From Tribonema minus (taxonomy: Eukaryota > Sar > Xanthophyceae > Tribonematales > Tribonemataceae), in assembly GCA_017506865.1 (NCBI GenBank), contig JAFCMP010000547.1:1302001-1366000 (forward strand): a stretch of 64,000 nt of DNA. Reading direction: 5' to 3'. Every line of letters starts with the position of its first letter. Positions within the stretch are counted from its first letter, which is position 1. The position numbers and the translations under genes were made by a program. The notes under the pieces were generated by a model that was not told the DNA's origin, did not search any database, and was given only the letters and a program-made list of their open reading frames with translations. Of the stretch, positions 35,776 to 48,000 are shown one piece after another.

Positions 35776-38700
35776 CTAGGGGCTGCGGCTCCTGCTCCTG
35801 CTGCGCCGCCGCGCAGGCGGGGGCGAGCGGTCGCGGCTGCGGTCGCGGCTGCTGCGGCGCGGCGGAGGCGAGCGCGAGGGGGACCGGCGGCGCTCGCGGC
35901 GCGGCGGGCTCCTAGACCTGCTCCTGCGGGGTAACACAGTGGCAGCGCTCGGAATGTAAGTTCATCTTGGCCGTGATGTTGACGAGAACGAAAAGCACAG
36001 TTTGGGTTGGTGGCGTGGGTCGCGGAGTGTTGTTAATGACGTGTCCCGGGGGTAGGTACGTACGCGATATGACGTCATTAGCCCGGATCGTACAAACTTA
36101 CGGTAATGACGCCTAGGGCTTGACCTAAGTAGGGTTAGGGGTTTAGGGCTCAAGTAGGGCTAGGAAGTTTAGGGTTTGATCTAGCTAGGATTTGATGAAG
36201 TTGGGCCCGAAACGTTCTGCCGAGGGTCACGACATGGGTTGCGCGGCTGCTCTATGCGAGAGGCATCATGCCCCGGTCAGAGGCTAAGGTCGACTTATGG
36301 AAGCTGTGCACAACGAGTGTTGCTGCTGCTGGCGGTCAGACTCGCTGGGACGAGTGTTGCTGCTGCTGGCGATCAGGCTTGTGCCGCTGCTGCCTCGGCG
36401 TGTTTTCTTGCAATATGCTTGCAAGTGGCATCTGCATGGCAGGCGTACATGACATACTGACACTTTGTACCCATACACTCATGGTAGTGCGACTAGTCAC
36501 ATTTGAATGCATCGACCTAGGCATGGCAGCCATGCAGTACGTAGTTTCTGATGGAATTTAGCATGGTCTGTCATGCACCAATTCGTCCTGGAGCATTCTA
36601 ACCCTATCTTTAGCAGGGTTATGGCTAGGTTTAGGATGTTGCAGCAACTAGGGTTTGCCGTCATTAGCCGTCATTACCCAGAATCCTGCACACTTATGTC
36701 GTTACACGTACTTTCGTCGCTACCCGTACTTACGTCATTAAGAACACTGACTGTCAGGAGTTGCACCGGTCCCGTGCTAGGATTTCGGCGGCGCAAACGC
36801 TCGCACTTCTGCCGCCCGCGCCAGGACAACGGCGGCACAGCCACAGCATACATGCGGACTTTTCCCATAAAGATAGCCACAGAAGCAGCGGAAGCTCTCA
36901 CAGAAGCAGTGGATGCTCCCCATACTTCAACATGAAGTAGTGGTCGTGTGTACCTGCTGCGCCGGCTGCTCCTGTATCCGCCACCGCTCGACCTGCCGTA
37001 GCCCCTGTCCCTATCACCTCCCCTGTCATAGCCGCCGCCGCCGCCAGATCTGCTGTCGTCCCCACGCGGGCGCCGCTCCATGGCAAACTGCAGACACGCA
37101 CTTCAATGTCAATCTCTTGAAGATTGGAGTGGTAGATGATTGGATGAACCAGTATGGGCTCAGTGAGCGCTCCAGGAGATCAAGGCGCAGTTTTGTACAC
37201 ATCCACTCCTGTGGAGCAGGGTTAAAGCGGTCATGAACTTCAACTACTGCAATGGTCGTCTTTGACCATGCCAGCACCGCATGTACACAGCGGCGCTTGC
37301 TGGCCTCCATAGGACACGGCCATCCGGATTCTGCCTGTCCATCCTGTTGACCATGTGCCCTGAAGAGCTGTGTTGTGAGCTTCAAGTACTCGTGTGTTGA
37401 CTTCAACAAGCCAGCTTTCACGCTAGTCGAACGCGCACCACGCGCCAGTGCAGATCGTTGGTGGTCATCCTGCTCAGCATCGAGAGCGTCAGTGACTTGC
37501 GCGCTAACTTCAACATTCCACACTTTGCGCTTGCCTTTACGCGAAGCATGCAGCCATCTAGATGCTGCCGCCCAGCCTGCCATGTGCCTTCTCGGCGAAC
37601 AGCTGTCAGGAACTGCAGCCACCTCCATCATAGCTGCCACCTGCCTGCAGCGAGGGATCGGATCCTGCCCAGCGATCCGGTGAAGTCATCACAAACTTCA
37701 ACAACCACATACGCGAACTTCAACTTGCCTGTATGCGCACGCAGCCGTCGTGCCTGTCCATTCTGTGCAGCGCGTCCTCGGCGTCGCACTTGTGCGGCTG
37801 CGATTTCAGTGGAGTCATCACAAACTTCAACAACTACCACATAAACTTCAACTTGCCTGTATGCGCAGCACACGGCCGTCCAGGTCCTGCCCGTCCATCC
37901 TGTGCAGCGCATCCTCGGCGTCGCGCCTGTCCATCACAAACTTCAACAAATATCTTCATCATGTGAAGTTCAACTTGCCTGTATGCGTAGCACGCGGCCG
38001 TCCAGGTCCTGCCCGTCCATCCTGTGCAGCGCGTCCTCAGCGTCGCGCTTGTCCATGAAGCGCACAAACGCAAACCCGCGCATCTGCCCCGTCGCCCTCT
38101 CGCGCGGTATGTACACGTCCCCAATCTCTCCGAACCTGGCAACGCGCAAAGGCGCAACGATGTACATAGGTTCAGCAGCGAGACTCGTACTCGCGAACAT
38201 GCACGTGTGAAATGGGCATGTATGTACCACAAAAGTGTTCACGATTCAGCAATGAGCAGGGGCCTGATGGGGCGGGATCAACGCAGCGCGCATTGCCAAA
38301 GCAGTATGTATGATGTATATGCCACTCGCCACTGCACACAGACATGCTATGAGACAAGCCTTCCGTGAGCGTGAGGGCAGAGTCACAGGGGCATCTGCCC
38401 TGAGGCGGTGCGTAGGTGCATGCAGCATGCCCTTTGAATCTGACATGCACGGGGGCAGCGCTGGCGAGCGCGTCGAGCAACTGATGAAGTCGAACTCTTC
38501 TTGAAGTGGTGACGCTGACTGGGGCCATGATGGGCCCTAGGCGGACCTCAGGCAAACCACAATATTCACCAGCAGGAGGCAACCCATTAAATACACAAGC
38601 AGCGCTGCGGGGAGAGCTAGCATTCAAAACGGCCAGAACTGGCGTATGGGCTTTGCCCGCCTGCGTAGCCACACGAGGGGCAACAGACGGCCCGTGAAAG

Positions 38701-40284
38701 CATGTGTTCTCCGCACCTCACTCAGGCTTGGCAGGAACACCGGTAAATGCCTGGCGCGTCAGGGTGCGCGACTGGCTCGGCAGCAGCGAGTAGCGCGAAC
38801 ACACGTGGACGGTCACGAGACAGCCCCTCTCTCTCGAGCTCGCTACCCCATTCGCGCGGCGCATGTAGGACTCGTGCGGCATGACTCGAAACTTGTACGA
38901 CTCTGTCCGGCGCAAGAAGGGCTCGACTGGCGCGACTCGAACCTCGTGCGACCCTGTCCCGCGCGAGGAGGACTCAACTCTCGTATGACTCAGTCGCGCG
39001 CGTGAAGGACTTGACTGGCACGACTCGACTCTCGCATCGCTGAGTCCCATGCGTGAAGGACTCGACTGGCGCGACTCGCCTCTCGCATGACTCAGTCCCG
39101 CGGGTGGAGGACTCGACTGGCGCGACTCGACTCTCGCATGAGTCAGTCCCGCGCAGGGATGACTCGTTGTGCCAGCACATGGAGAACTCGTTGGGTGTGA
39201 CTCGACTCTCGCGTGATTTAGTTCCACGCGTGGATGACTCGTCTGGCCACGACTCGACTCTTGCAGGACTCACGTCCGGGCGAGTGGACTATGCGCGGGC
39301 GCGCACTCCAGTGGGCGCTCGACAAAGGGGGACGTGCATTGGCACGCAGTGGGGACAGCCTTGCGGCAAAAGCTCGGCAGCCAGGCATGTAGACAGCATC
39401 GACGGCAGTGGCGAGCTGGTAGAGACGTGGGCGCTGGCTACCACATTGTTGCAGCACGAGCACTGGCAAAACTTCAAGATGGCTTTAGCATGGCGCAGCT
39501 CTACCTTTTCGCGGGGTCACATAATCGTTCATCGAGCTGTCAAGCTACTTGACAGACCCACAGCGCGTGAGTTTGCGAACGAGATAAAACGGAGGCGCAG
39601 CAGCGCTCACAGGGTCAATCAGCCGTCTTACACAGCTGCCACGCAGCATGCGCTCCCCAAACCTGAAGTTTGGCGATGACACAGGTACACGCGGTTGCTG
39701 TCCACGTCGAGCGCTGCTACAGCAGCGCCTGTGGGCGAGCTGATTATGCCAGTCATAAATCCACGGTGAACTAACTGCATGCCTTAATGCCGTTGTACGC
39801 CTGGCTGCAGGCTATGGAGGCAGTGCAGCGACTGCAAAGTCATAAATCCACGGTGAACTAACTGCATGCCTTAATGCCGTTGTACGCCTGGCTGCAGGCT
39901 ATGGAGGCAGTGCAGCGACTGCAAAGTGTGTGGGCGGCACTGGCAAGACTCACTTGGCAAAGGCGTCGCGCACATCCTCCGCGGTGGCGCGGAAGGAGAT
40001 GTTGTCCACCTGCAGAGCGCGCGTGGGACGTGTTTGTAGCAGCAGGCGCGCGGGTGTGAGCGCAACTTATGTAATGAGAGCACAGTATCGGGTATAAGTC
40101 ATTCCGATTGTGCCAACACTGTGATGACAGACGTGCACCATGTATATACTGCGATGGTAGGTAGTGGCTCTATGGCAAATGTGTGCGCGTATGGCCAGTG
40201 AAACACGTCTTCACACTGATGTTGGGATGTTGGGCGCCTTACCTTGAGGGTGATCATATTCGACGTGTCCACCCCTCGAGACAT
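35776..40284 (-). CDS. SRSF2/SC35-type SR splicing factor
   Basis: Complete: exons 40284-40243, 40009-39954, 38135-37979, 37087-36954 and 35923-35776, all phases agreeing, 178 residues. The N-terminus [14 protein letters not shown] leads into one RRM ([54 protein letters not shown]), with RNP1 as RGFAFVRF. A Gly/Arg/Asp-rich hinge ([15 protein letters not shown]) follows, then a C-terminal RS domain ending RSRSRSRSP and a stop. GDVYIPR and [17 protein letters not shown] are hallmarks of SRSF2. Such proteins bind exonic RNA and recruit U1/U2 snRNPs in the nucleus. The third exon ends CAG followed by GCAAGT, a GC-AG intron. The intron before it carries a minisatellite, and the intron after it carries copies of the exon end. 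Confidence 0.93.
37727..38000 (-). repeat. Three copies of SR exon 3 end plus GC donor
   Basis: The exon end coding [19 protein letters not shown] up to CAG and donor GCAAGTTGAA is repeated at about 37865-37945 (nearly intact) and 37727-37815 (decayed). All three keep CAG|GCAAGT. Confidence 0.85.
38850..39285. repeat. Minisatellite, about 54-bp unit, in SR intron 2
   Basis: Roughly eight imperfect units built on GACTCGACTGGCGCGACTCG and ATGACTCAGTCCCGCG. The unit is 18 codons long and stays open on both strands, giving spurious frames with [16 protein letters not shown] repeats. It lies within the intron between RRM exons, so I do not call it coding. Confidence 0.8.
39752..39927. repeat. Perfect 87-bp tandem duplication
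   Basis: The block from GTCATAAATCCACGG to CGACTGCAAAGT is present twice without differences, ending 27 bp beyond the donor of SR exon 2. The identity points to a very recent duplication beside a splice junction. Confidence 0.95.
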
Positions 40285-41826
40285 GGTGCCTGCAAGAAAG
40301 CAGAGAAGGCGCAAAAGGTGTGCTCAGACTGAAAACCACAATGACCTGATGGCTCAGTGGCCCTGTAAACTTCAACGCCAACACACACCAGCAGCAGCAA
40401 TCTTTCAGTACACTTGCGCACCAACTCACACTTGAAAAATGATGTCATGGACTGTAACTTAAACGCCCACACCAGCAAGCACATCATACAATTGCGGACC
40501 AGCAGTTTGAACAGCGAGCATCACTGGCACGCGCCACAAACCCCTTTTTGAAAGCATTTCAACACAAGACCGAGAACCCATCCACCAGGCACGCTGCAAA
40601 CCCGGTGAAACACCTTCATCAACGAGATTGAGGTCGTCAGGATCCAGGCTGCAACTAACCACTTCGACTGATGTAGAAACGGCAGCCTGGCTTTTGTGTC
40701 ACGACAGCAATTCTGTACGCCATAAATCGAGGTGCAGCAGACCTGAAAAGATCCAGAGTGCCCCCAGAAGACAAGTGCCAGAGCACCGGGTGTGATTCCG
40801 CTTGAAGCCGACGACAACGCAACGTGCTTCCGCTTGATGCCTCACCTGTTAAGTCTCAGACGGTGGCTCCTCCTCACACACAGAGGGCTTCCAAACTCAA
40901 AAATTCATGGGGGGGGCATGTATACCACTTTAGGGGGTAGGGGTATGGAGGGTGAAAAGTTGGTGCACACCAAATATTTGAACTGGGGCAGGGGCTGCCC
41001 ACACAGCGTCAATGCAGTGCATGACTGATGTTTGCAGCCTGCAACAGCAGTCCCAGCGCAGCGGCGAGCCCCAGCACTACATTAGGCTGTACAGTACTAC
41101 AGTGCATGCATGTGAACTTGCTGAACGCACTGCAGATCAGATCTGTGCACATGCGCAGTGGCAACACAAACAGGTCCACATTGCCCTCATCCTAGCAACG
41201 TTTTAAAGCAGCAATGAGAAACCAAGGCGTACGTGCATCCAACATGAATTCTGCACACTGAAGCCCATTTTTCTGAGCTTGTATAAACTTAGGCCGAAAT
41301 AGGCATGGCATAATTGCACCGATAAGACACACTGCTCCAGTGGAATCAGATCTGACATTAGACGCACCAAAGAAGAGGTACACCGGACAGCCTCTATAAA
41401 GTAGGGAGTGACTGCGGCATGTGCAGAAACAGCTATTCTACGACTGATGCACTTTGTGCTTGGGAGTTGCTGCCAGGACTGAAGCACATGCAGCGGACAT
41501 GCATCCTCGACAAAAACCACGAGATGGCCCCCCACCCCACGTGCCCCACGCCCCCCTCTCCCCCCCTCCACGAGTCATGCTGCTGCGCCCCTGCCTCTGC
41601 ACTCTGTGTGTGACTGCGCAGGCATTACCACGGTGACCCTGCTGCGTATTTCGGTGTCGCAATTGGCCAAGGCATGCTGAGCCCCACGTGCTGAGCAGTG
41701 CTGCAGCGTGACAAGAGCTGAAAGCGCTGGGGAGACAAAAGGGGCGGCAACGGCGCCAAAGAAACAGCCTCTGCCAGACGCGGCGCTCGCAGCGCGGCTG
41801 CGCTGTACAAGGGCCGTGCGCAGCGA
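40285..41826. other. Intergenic, no supported gene
   Basis: Contains the SR gene's 5' flank and the hydrolase gene's 3' flank. Short open frames only. Confidence 0.5.
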
Positions 41827-42049
41827 TCATCGCCGCGGCGCCCGCAGTCGCGCTGCCACTGCAACCGTGGCGAGTACTGCTGCGGCCAGCAGCACGCGCC
41901 GCAGCATTGCGCGCCGTCTGTCCGTGTCGCTCGCCCCAGCAGCGGGCGCAAGCGGCGATGTTTTCGGGTCTGTCGGAGGGGCTGGGCTCGCTCGCCGCTG
42001 CAGGGGGGGCGCTGAGTCGAAGACCGGTTCGCTGCTGAGGGACTTGGAG
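41827..42049 (-). CDS. Terminal exon of the hydrolase gene: tail-anchor exon
   Basis: Starts after TTGCAG in phase 2 with [19 protein letters not shown], continues through a Pro/Ala-rich spacer, and ends [30 protein letters not shown]. 223 nt fits phase 2 plus 74 codons exactly. There is no other gene nearby to own it. The donor that would feed it (GTGCGC at 42650) resembles others in this gene and is itself repeated in decayed form downstream. Confidence 0.6.
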
Positions 42050-45000
42050 CTGCAACAGGGGGGGGGGGGGGGGGGGAGGGGGGTGAGCTGGACAGCCGGC
42101 GGAAACCGAGACGGCAGTTGGCATCCTGTGCTGGAAGCGCGTATCTGAACGCCAGCGCCAACCTGCAGCAGAGTGATTTACAAGAGTACGAGTGGTGGCA
42201 TGTATGCTCGGTTATTGCCGCAGCGGCAGAGCACAAACCAAAAATATGCGCCAAACGGCCGAGAACGCTTGATGCACCGGGCTCGCGACAACCAGTGATC
42301 CAGCACAATGGTGTTGGCCGCCCCTGTAGCTACTGCACAGAGGAGGTCCTTGGCAACCGTGGCAAGGCAGATGGGATGGTCAAAGCCAGCGTCGGGCGTG
42401 AAAGGCGTAATGGTAGATGCTTAATGAGTGGGTCAAGAATGCTCAGTTCAACCTCAAGTAGACGCGCGCTCCTTAGCCATCTCGACATGTTCGTCGTCAT
42501 CTGCAGGACTCTCGGAGGTGCTTGGCGACCAGGGCTCAGGAGATGGGGTGGTAAAGGTCGGCATTGGCCATGAAGGCAGAACAGTAGACATCTCATGAAA
42601 CAGGTCAGGACTAACGCAAAGTGCTTCAACTTCAAGCATAACGCGCGCACCTCAGCGATCTCGACATGTTCTTCTTCATCTGCAGGCCGAGGTCTTTGGC
42701 GACCATGGCACGGCAGATGGGGTGGTAGAAGTCGGCGTTGGCCATGAAGGCGTCAACCGCCTGGCTCGCCGTCTCGGGTCGCTTGTTGAGCTCGCGATAC
42801 AGCGGCCGCGTGAATTTCATGCGGCCCTGCGCGTGTGACAACAACAAGTCAGCAAACACACATTGCGCTATGAGAGAGATATAGTCTATACATCGGTAAC
42901 ATTGCGTGCGAATATCACTCCGAAGTACATCGCTTGTCAAGGCGCACGGCAACAATTGCAAATCCCACAGTCTCCGACGCCTGCGCTGGCCGATAGCCTG
43001 GCGTACGGCACGCTCCTCACCGTATACATCACGGCATTGCAGACACACACACACAAATCTAACAAACCTACATCACCATTGAGCGTCCAGGCGCTGTCGA
43101 CGCCATGCATCTCGTACAGGCAGCGAGATGCGCTGCATCGACAACAAACAGCGCACACTGTGTACGCACAACACAACGCGCGTGCGTGTGCAGCGCGGCG
43201 TACCTGCGACATGACGAGCCACAGCATATGCGGCAGCTGCGACGTCATTTTATGCACACATGACCGCATGCATTCTTCTCTCTCTCTCTCTTGATACATG
43301 AATAGAAGTTCAAGATTGTAGCCATGGTAGTTCAACCGTTGCGCGCACCCACGCGCGCCCACGCACCTGCGACGTGATGAACTCGAGCACGTGCGGCAGC
43401 TGCCACGCCAAACTATACACATGCTTGAAGTAAGACCATAAAGCATTGTCGATGTATGTATACATACAGAGAGAGAAGTGTACTGTAGAAGCACAGTCAA
43501 AGTAGTTCAACCGGTGCGCACCTGCGACGTGATGAACTCGAGCACGTGCGACACGATGAAGTCCGCGCGGCGCCGCAGGCACAGCAGCTGCCAGCGGAAC
43601 GCGAGCTCGCTGTTGCGCGCAGCGCTCAATCCGTACGCCGCGTCCATCGCGCGCAGCACCTCGAGCGCGAGCGCACTGTCACCGGCGGCGGTTACAGCGG
43701 TTTCGCCATCGGCAGTTACGGCAGTTTCGCCGCCGTCGCATGCCGCCAGCAGCTTCTCCAGGAAGACCACCTGCGCGCGCACGGAGGCGGGTGCCCACAC
43801 AAGAGAAGAGTGAGTCGTGAGGCAACGAGTGATTCAATGAGTGAGTCATGTGCCGCTCACGGTCAGATGCAGCTGGAGCGTCAATGACCAGAAAACGGTG
43901 AGAGCGCCACGAGTGACTCCTTTGTTGAGAGATCGAATGGAGCAGCGCTGCGCATGAGTGCGCACGCCTGTGGGCTGCATCCACATGCTGCCGTCAGCGC
44001 ATGCTTATAGTCAAACAGTTTGCAGCAGCAGTGCACAAATACCAAGTATGGCAATCTCTCCCGTGGAATTGCGCAAGGGACCGCACCTTGCGTGTTGACG
44101 GCCTCGATGCGAACGCAGCGCAGTAGCGCACAATATACATTACTTCAAGTGCTTGAAGTACATTGTGAGCTTTCCAGCGATGCCTCCCGCGTGTTGGCGC
44201 AGAAGTGCACCTTGCGCGGCGATGGCCACGAGGCGAACGCGGCCGCGCGCGCGTCCGCGGGCTGCGGCGACGCGCTGCCGTCAGCGAACGCTCATGAACA
44301 GTCCGCAGCGGCAGAACACAACGACCATTTATTGTATATTTTCCGGCAATCTCTAACATAAATTTGCGCGAAACCGCACCTGGTGCGGCGACGGCCACGA
44401 CGCAAACGCGGCGGTGCGCGCGTCCGCGGGCTGCGGCGACGCGCTGCCTTCAGCATATGTTTTACATGCTCATGAATAGCGGCAGCACACAAAGACGATA
44501 CTTCAAAGTATATACTTCGAAGTAGTATGCTTTCTGGCGATCTCTCGCGTGGAACTGTACGAGGGACCGCACCTTCAACGGCAACGGCCACGACGCGAAA
44601 GCGGCCGCGCGCGCGTCTGCGGGCTGCGGCGACGCGATGTCATCAGCGCACGTTTGTGAACAATCCGCAGCGGCAGCAGCGCACAAAGACTATACATATT
44701 TCACTTTCCGACAACCTCTCCAACGCGAGTGCGCAAGAAACTGCACCTTGCGCGGCGACGGCCACGAGGCGAACGCGGCCGCGCGCGCATCCACGGGCTG
44801 CGGCGACGCGGGCGTGCACGCGAGCCACGCCTCGGCGAGCCCCCACGGCTCAACGCACAGCGCGTCGTCGAACCTGCGCAGCGCGACAGCAGCCGCAGAA
44901 GCGCAAGCGACGCGGTGAGACGTGTTTGGCTGCGTTGCAGATAATTTCTGGTATGTGATGCAGCTCCACGCACAGCGCGTCGTCGAATCTGCGCGGCGCA

Positions 45001-48000
45001 CGACAGCAGCCGCAGAGGCGCGCACGACGGAGTGAGACGTGCTACGTTGCGTCGCTGAGCACTTCTGGTTTGTGATGCAAGAGACGCGGGTTGTGCGGCA
45101 TGTTTGGCTGAGCCATGTTGAGGGCATGGAAACGTAAATGTCGATGCTAGCGTGGGGCGCGCGTTCAGCTGAACGAGTCAGTGCAGAGTAGACAAACTCT
45201 CCAACTTCACCGACCCCTTGCTCTAACGCACAGCTGGCGGCCGGACACATCAGTGCGCAGGCTGATCTTGGCTCAGGCATAATCTTGATACCGTCGTGCA
45301 GACGACTTTCTGCGGGCGGCAAGCCGCCTGACCCCCCCTTGCTCAGGTGATGCACTAAAATTCTGCCTGCCGTGTACGCGACGCAGGCGCCCTGCAATAA
45401 AAGAAACCTCAAAAAGTTTTGCTCACGGGGCGATGACAGCACTTCAAGTTGTTTTCGCGCGCGCGCTCACACTCACTTGGGCTTGTTGCGTGGCATTCCG
45501 GGCGCGAAGAGCCACTCGTCCCAGTCCAGACCGTCCAGTGCGTCACCCTTGAAGTACGACGAGGCTTGCACAAAGGCGCGGAACTGGGTGCCCGTGATGG
45601 TGCCAAACTTGAAGTTGTCAATGTACGTCTGCACCGCAAAAGAAAGGGGAACGGCGTGAGATTGCAAGTGATGAGCTGCTTTCAGGGGGTGTCATCATTC
45701 TACTGGTGGCCCTTGAAGTACGACGAGGCTTGCACAAAGGCGCGGGACTGGGTGCCCGTGACGGTGCGAAACTTGAAGTTGCTGATATACATCTGCAATG
45801 CAAAAAAAAGGCGTGAGAGCGCAGATGATGAGGGGGTATCAGGGGTTACGAGCAGACTGGTGGTGACTCCCCATCTGCACGTGATGGAGCCAAACTTGAC
45901 GTTGTCGATGTACGTCTGCACTGCAATCAAGACGGAGTGGGATCGCGAATGTTGAGCTGCTTTGAGAGGGTGTTGGCAGACTGATGGTGACGCTCCATCT
46001 GCAACAGCGCGCACGTGTCTGCCATGGCCTGCGGGCAGCAGCTTGCCAGCGCAATGACTGCAGTGACCTGCTGATTTGTACTTCGGAAGTGATCATTATT
46101 GCGAGCGCCTCCGTGCTGGCGAAAGAGTCAGTGCTCAAAGTGTGTGCGCACGCAGCGCATCATCGTCGTGCACCGCAAAGGAAAGGCCCCCTTAGTCAAA
46201 GTCGAGTACACAGTACAGGAGAACTTCAAGTGAATGCTCCAGATGTGAGGCACTAAACCGCACCCCGCCACACCAATCAAAGGCTTTGACCCCTGAGTGC
46301 GTCAGGCGGCCCACCATGCAGCGTCACTCCAAGGAATGTACGACATGAGGCACAGAGCCGCATCCCGCCGCACCAATCAAAGGCTCTGAACCCAACCCAG
46401 CGCATGATTGTGTTTTCTATGGGCTTAGCAAAACTGTTGCCGCTACTTAGCGGGCGTCGCTGTGCATCCCGTGCGTTGAAGAAGCCACTGAACCTCAGCA
46501 TAACCCGTGAAACACAGTACACTACATCTTATAGTGCAGACCAGGTTACTGCATAGAAGCAAACTTCACAATAGCATAGGACACCCGGCCTCCCTTGGGG
46601 CCTGCGTAAAGACAAGTCCACAAGTACAATCTTATAGGATTTGAACCTATGTTTCAGACTCAGTTGTACGCCCCAGAGCGCGCGTCATACCTTGACAAAC
46701 TCCTCGAAGGCTTCCGCTCCAATGCGCGTCTGCAGCTCGTTGAGCAGCGCGAACCCCTTCTCGTACTGCACGCACGACACAGGGCGCCAACAGCACATCA
46801 TTATATATATATTGTCAGTAATAACCATTTTTATGTGTGGCTTGGTGATTGGTTTGTACTTCTCGTACTGCATGCACAACACAGGGCACCAACAGCACAT
46901 TTTTATAATATTATGTAAATAGAAGTACATATTTTACCGTAGCACCTACTTAAACCGGTGGCTTGGTGCTTGGCATGTACTTCTCGTACTGCATGCACAA
47001 CACAGGGCGCCAACAGCACATTAGTATGTTTGACTCGTGGCCAATGACTGCAACAGCGGCGACCACAGTTATGAGTGGAAGGCACTTGCGGCTGACCACT
47101 CCTTGTCACCTAGAGCTCTACGGTCTTTAGATTCGTTTCCATTGTAGTTGTATACTTCGAAGTGTATATTATCGTAATGCCCATTTCAATTGATGGCTGT
47201 GGCAATTAACTTGTTCTAGTTTTTTCCAAGGTTACATGCATAAAAATATGTTTACCACGTTGAAGTATCTTCTTTTGTGCTCATACTGCGCACAGGAGAC
47301 AGGGCGCCAACAGCATGCAGCACATTATTATACTTCTTGAAAGTATATAACATTATTGTGCGCGACAGTTAGGCACGGCGAACCGCCAGCTGTTGTCCAG
47401 GCGGCGACTGTGATCGCCTGGTGATCATACTGCACACAAAACACAGGGCGCCAACAGCATGCTTATTCCAGTGCGTGGTAGTAGGCAGGCATGGTGAATC
47501 GCCAAATGACGCACAAGCAGCGGCAGCCCAGGGAGCAGCGAGCAATTCTGCCGGTCCCATGCAGGGGCGCTGGTTCACACGAGCAACTTGCGCGCCATCA
47601 CCGACACGTTTTTCCAAATAGACACGTTTTCACAAATACTTCGAAGTAGAACAATTGAGAAGCGTTGATCTGTTAGAGTTGAAAGGGTGTTCGCGGCGTC
47701 TGTCCAATCGACGCACCATGATTGAAATAAAGCAGAATGCCATCGCACCATGATTGAAATTATGCAGAATGCAATTTAGACTGCAAGTTGAAGTGTGGCA
47801 GACTGGGCACGTCACACGCCGCAGGCGCTCACCGGCACGGAGCTGCAGGCGTCGTCGGGATCGATGCCCTCAAGCGGCGGGTGCAGCGCATGAATGCTAG
47901 CCTCAACGTAAATGTAAACTAAAAGTTGAAGTTTGGCAGGCTGGGCACGTCACACGCGTCAGGTGTTCACCGGCATAGAGCTGAGGGCATCGTCGGGATC

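Noticed and set aside
38718..39227. Ser/Arg-rich repetitive open frame on the minus strand, and its plus-strand partner at 39053-39679
   Set aside because: Produced by the 54-bp minisatellite inside an SR-gene intron; both strands are equally open.
46625..46660. tRNA-like T arm (TTCAAAT loop with a 5-bp stem) on the minus strand
   Set aside because: No matching acceptor, D or anticodon stems; the region overlaps a hydrolase exon and intron.
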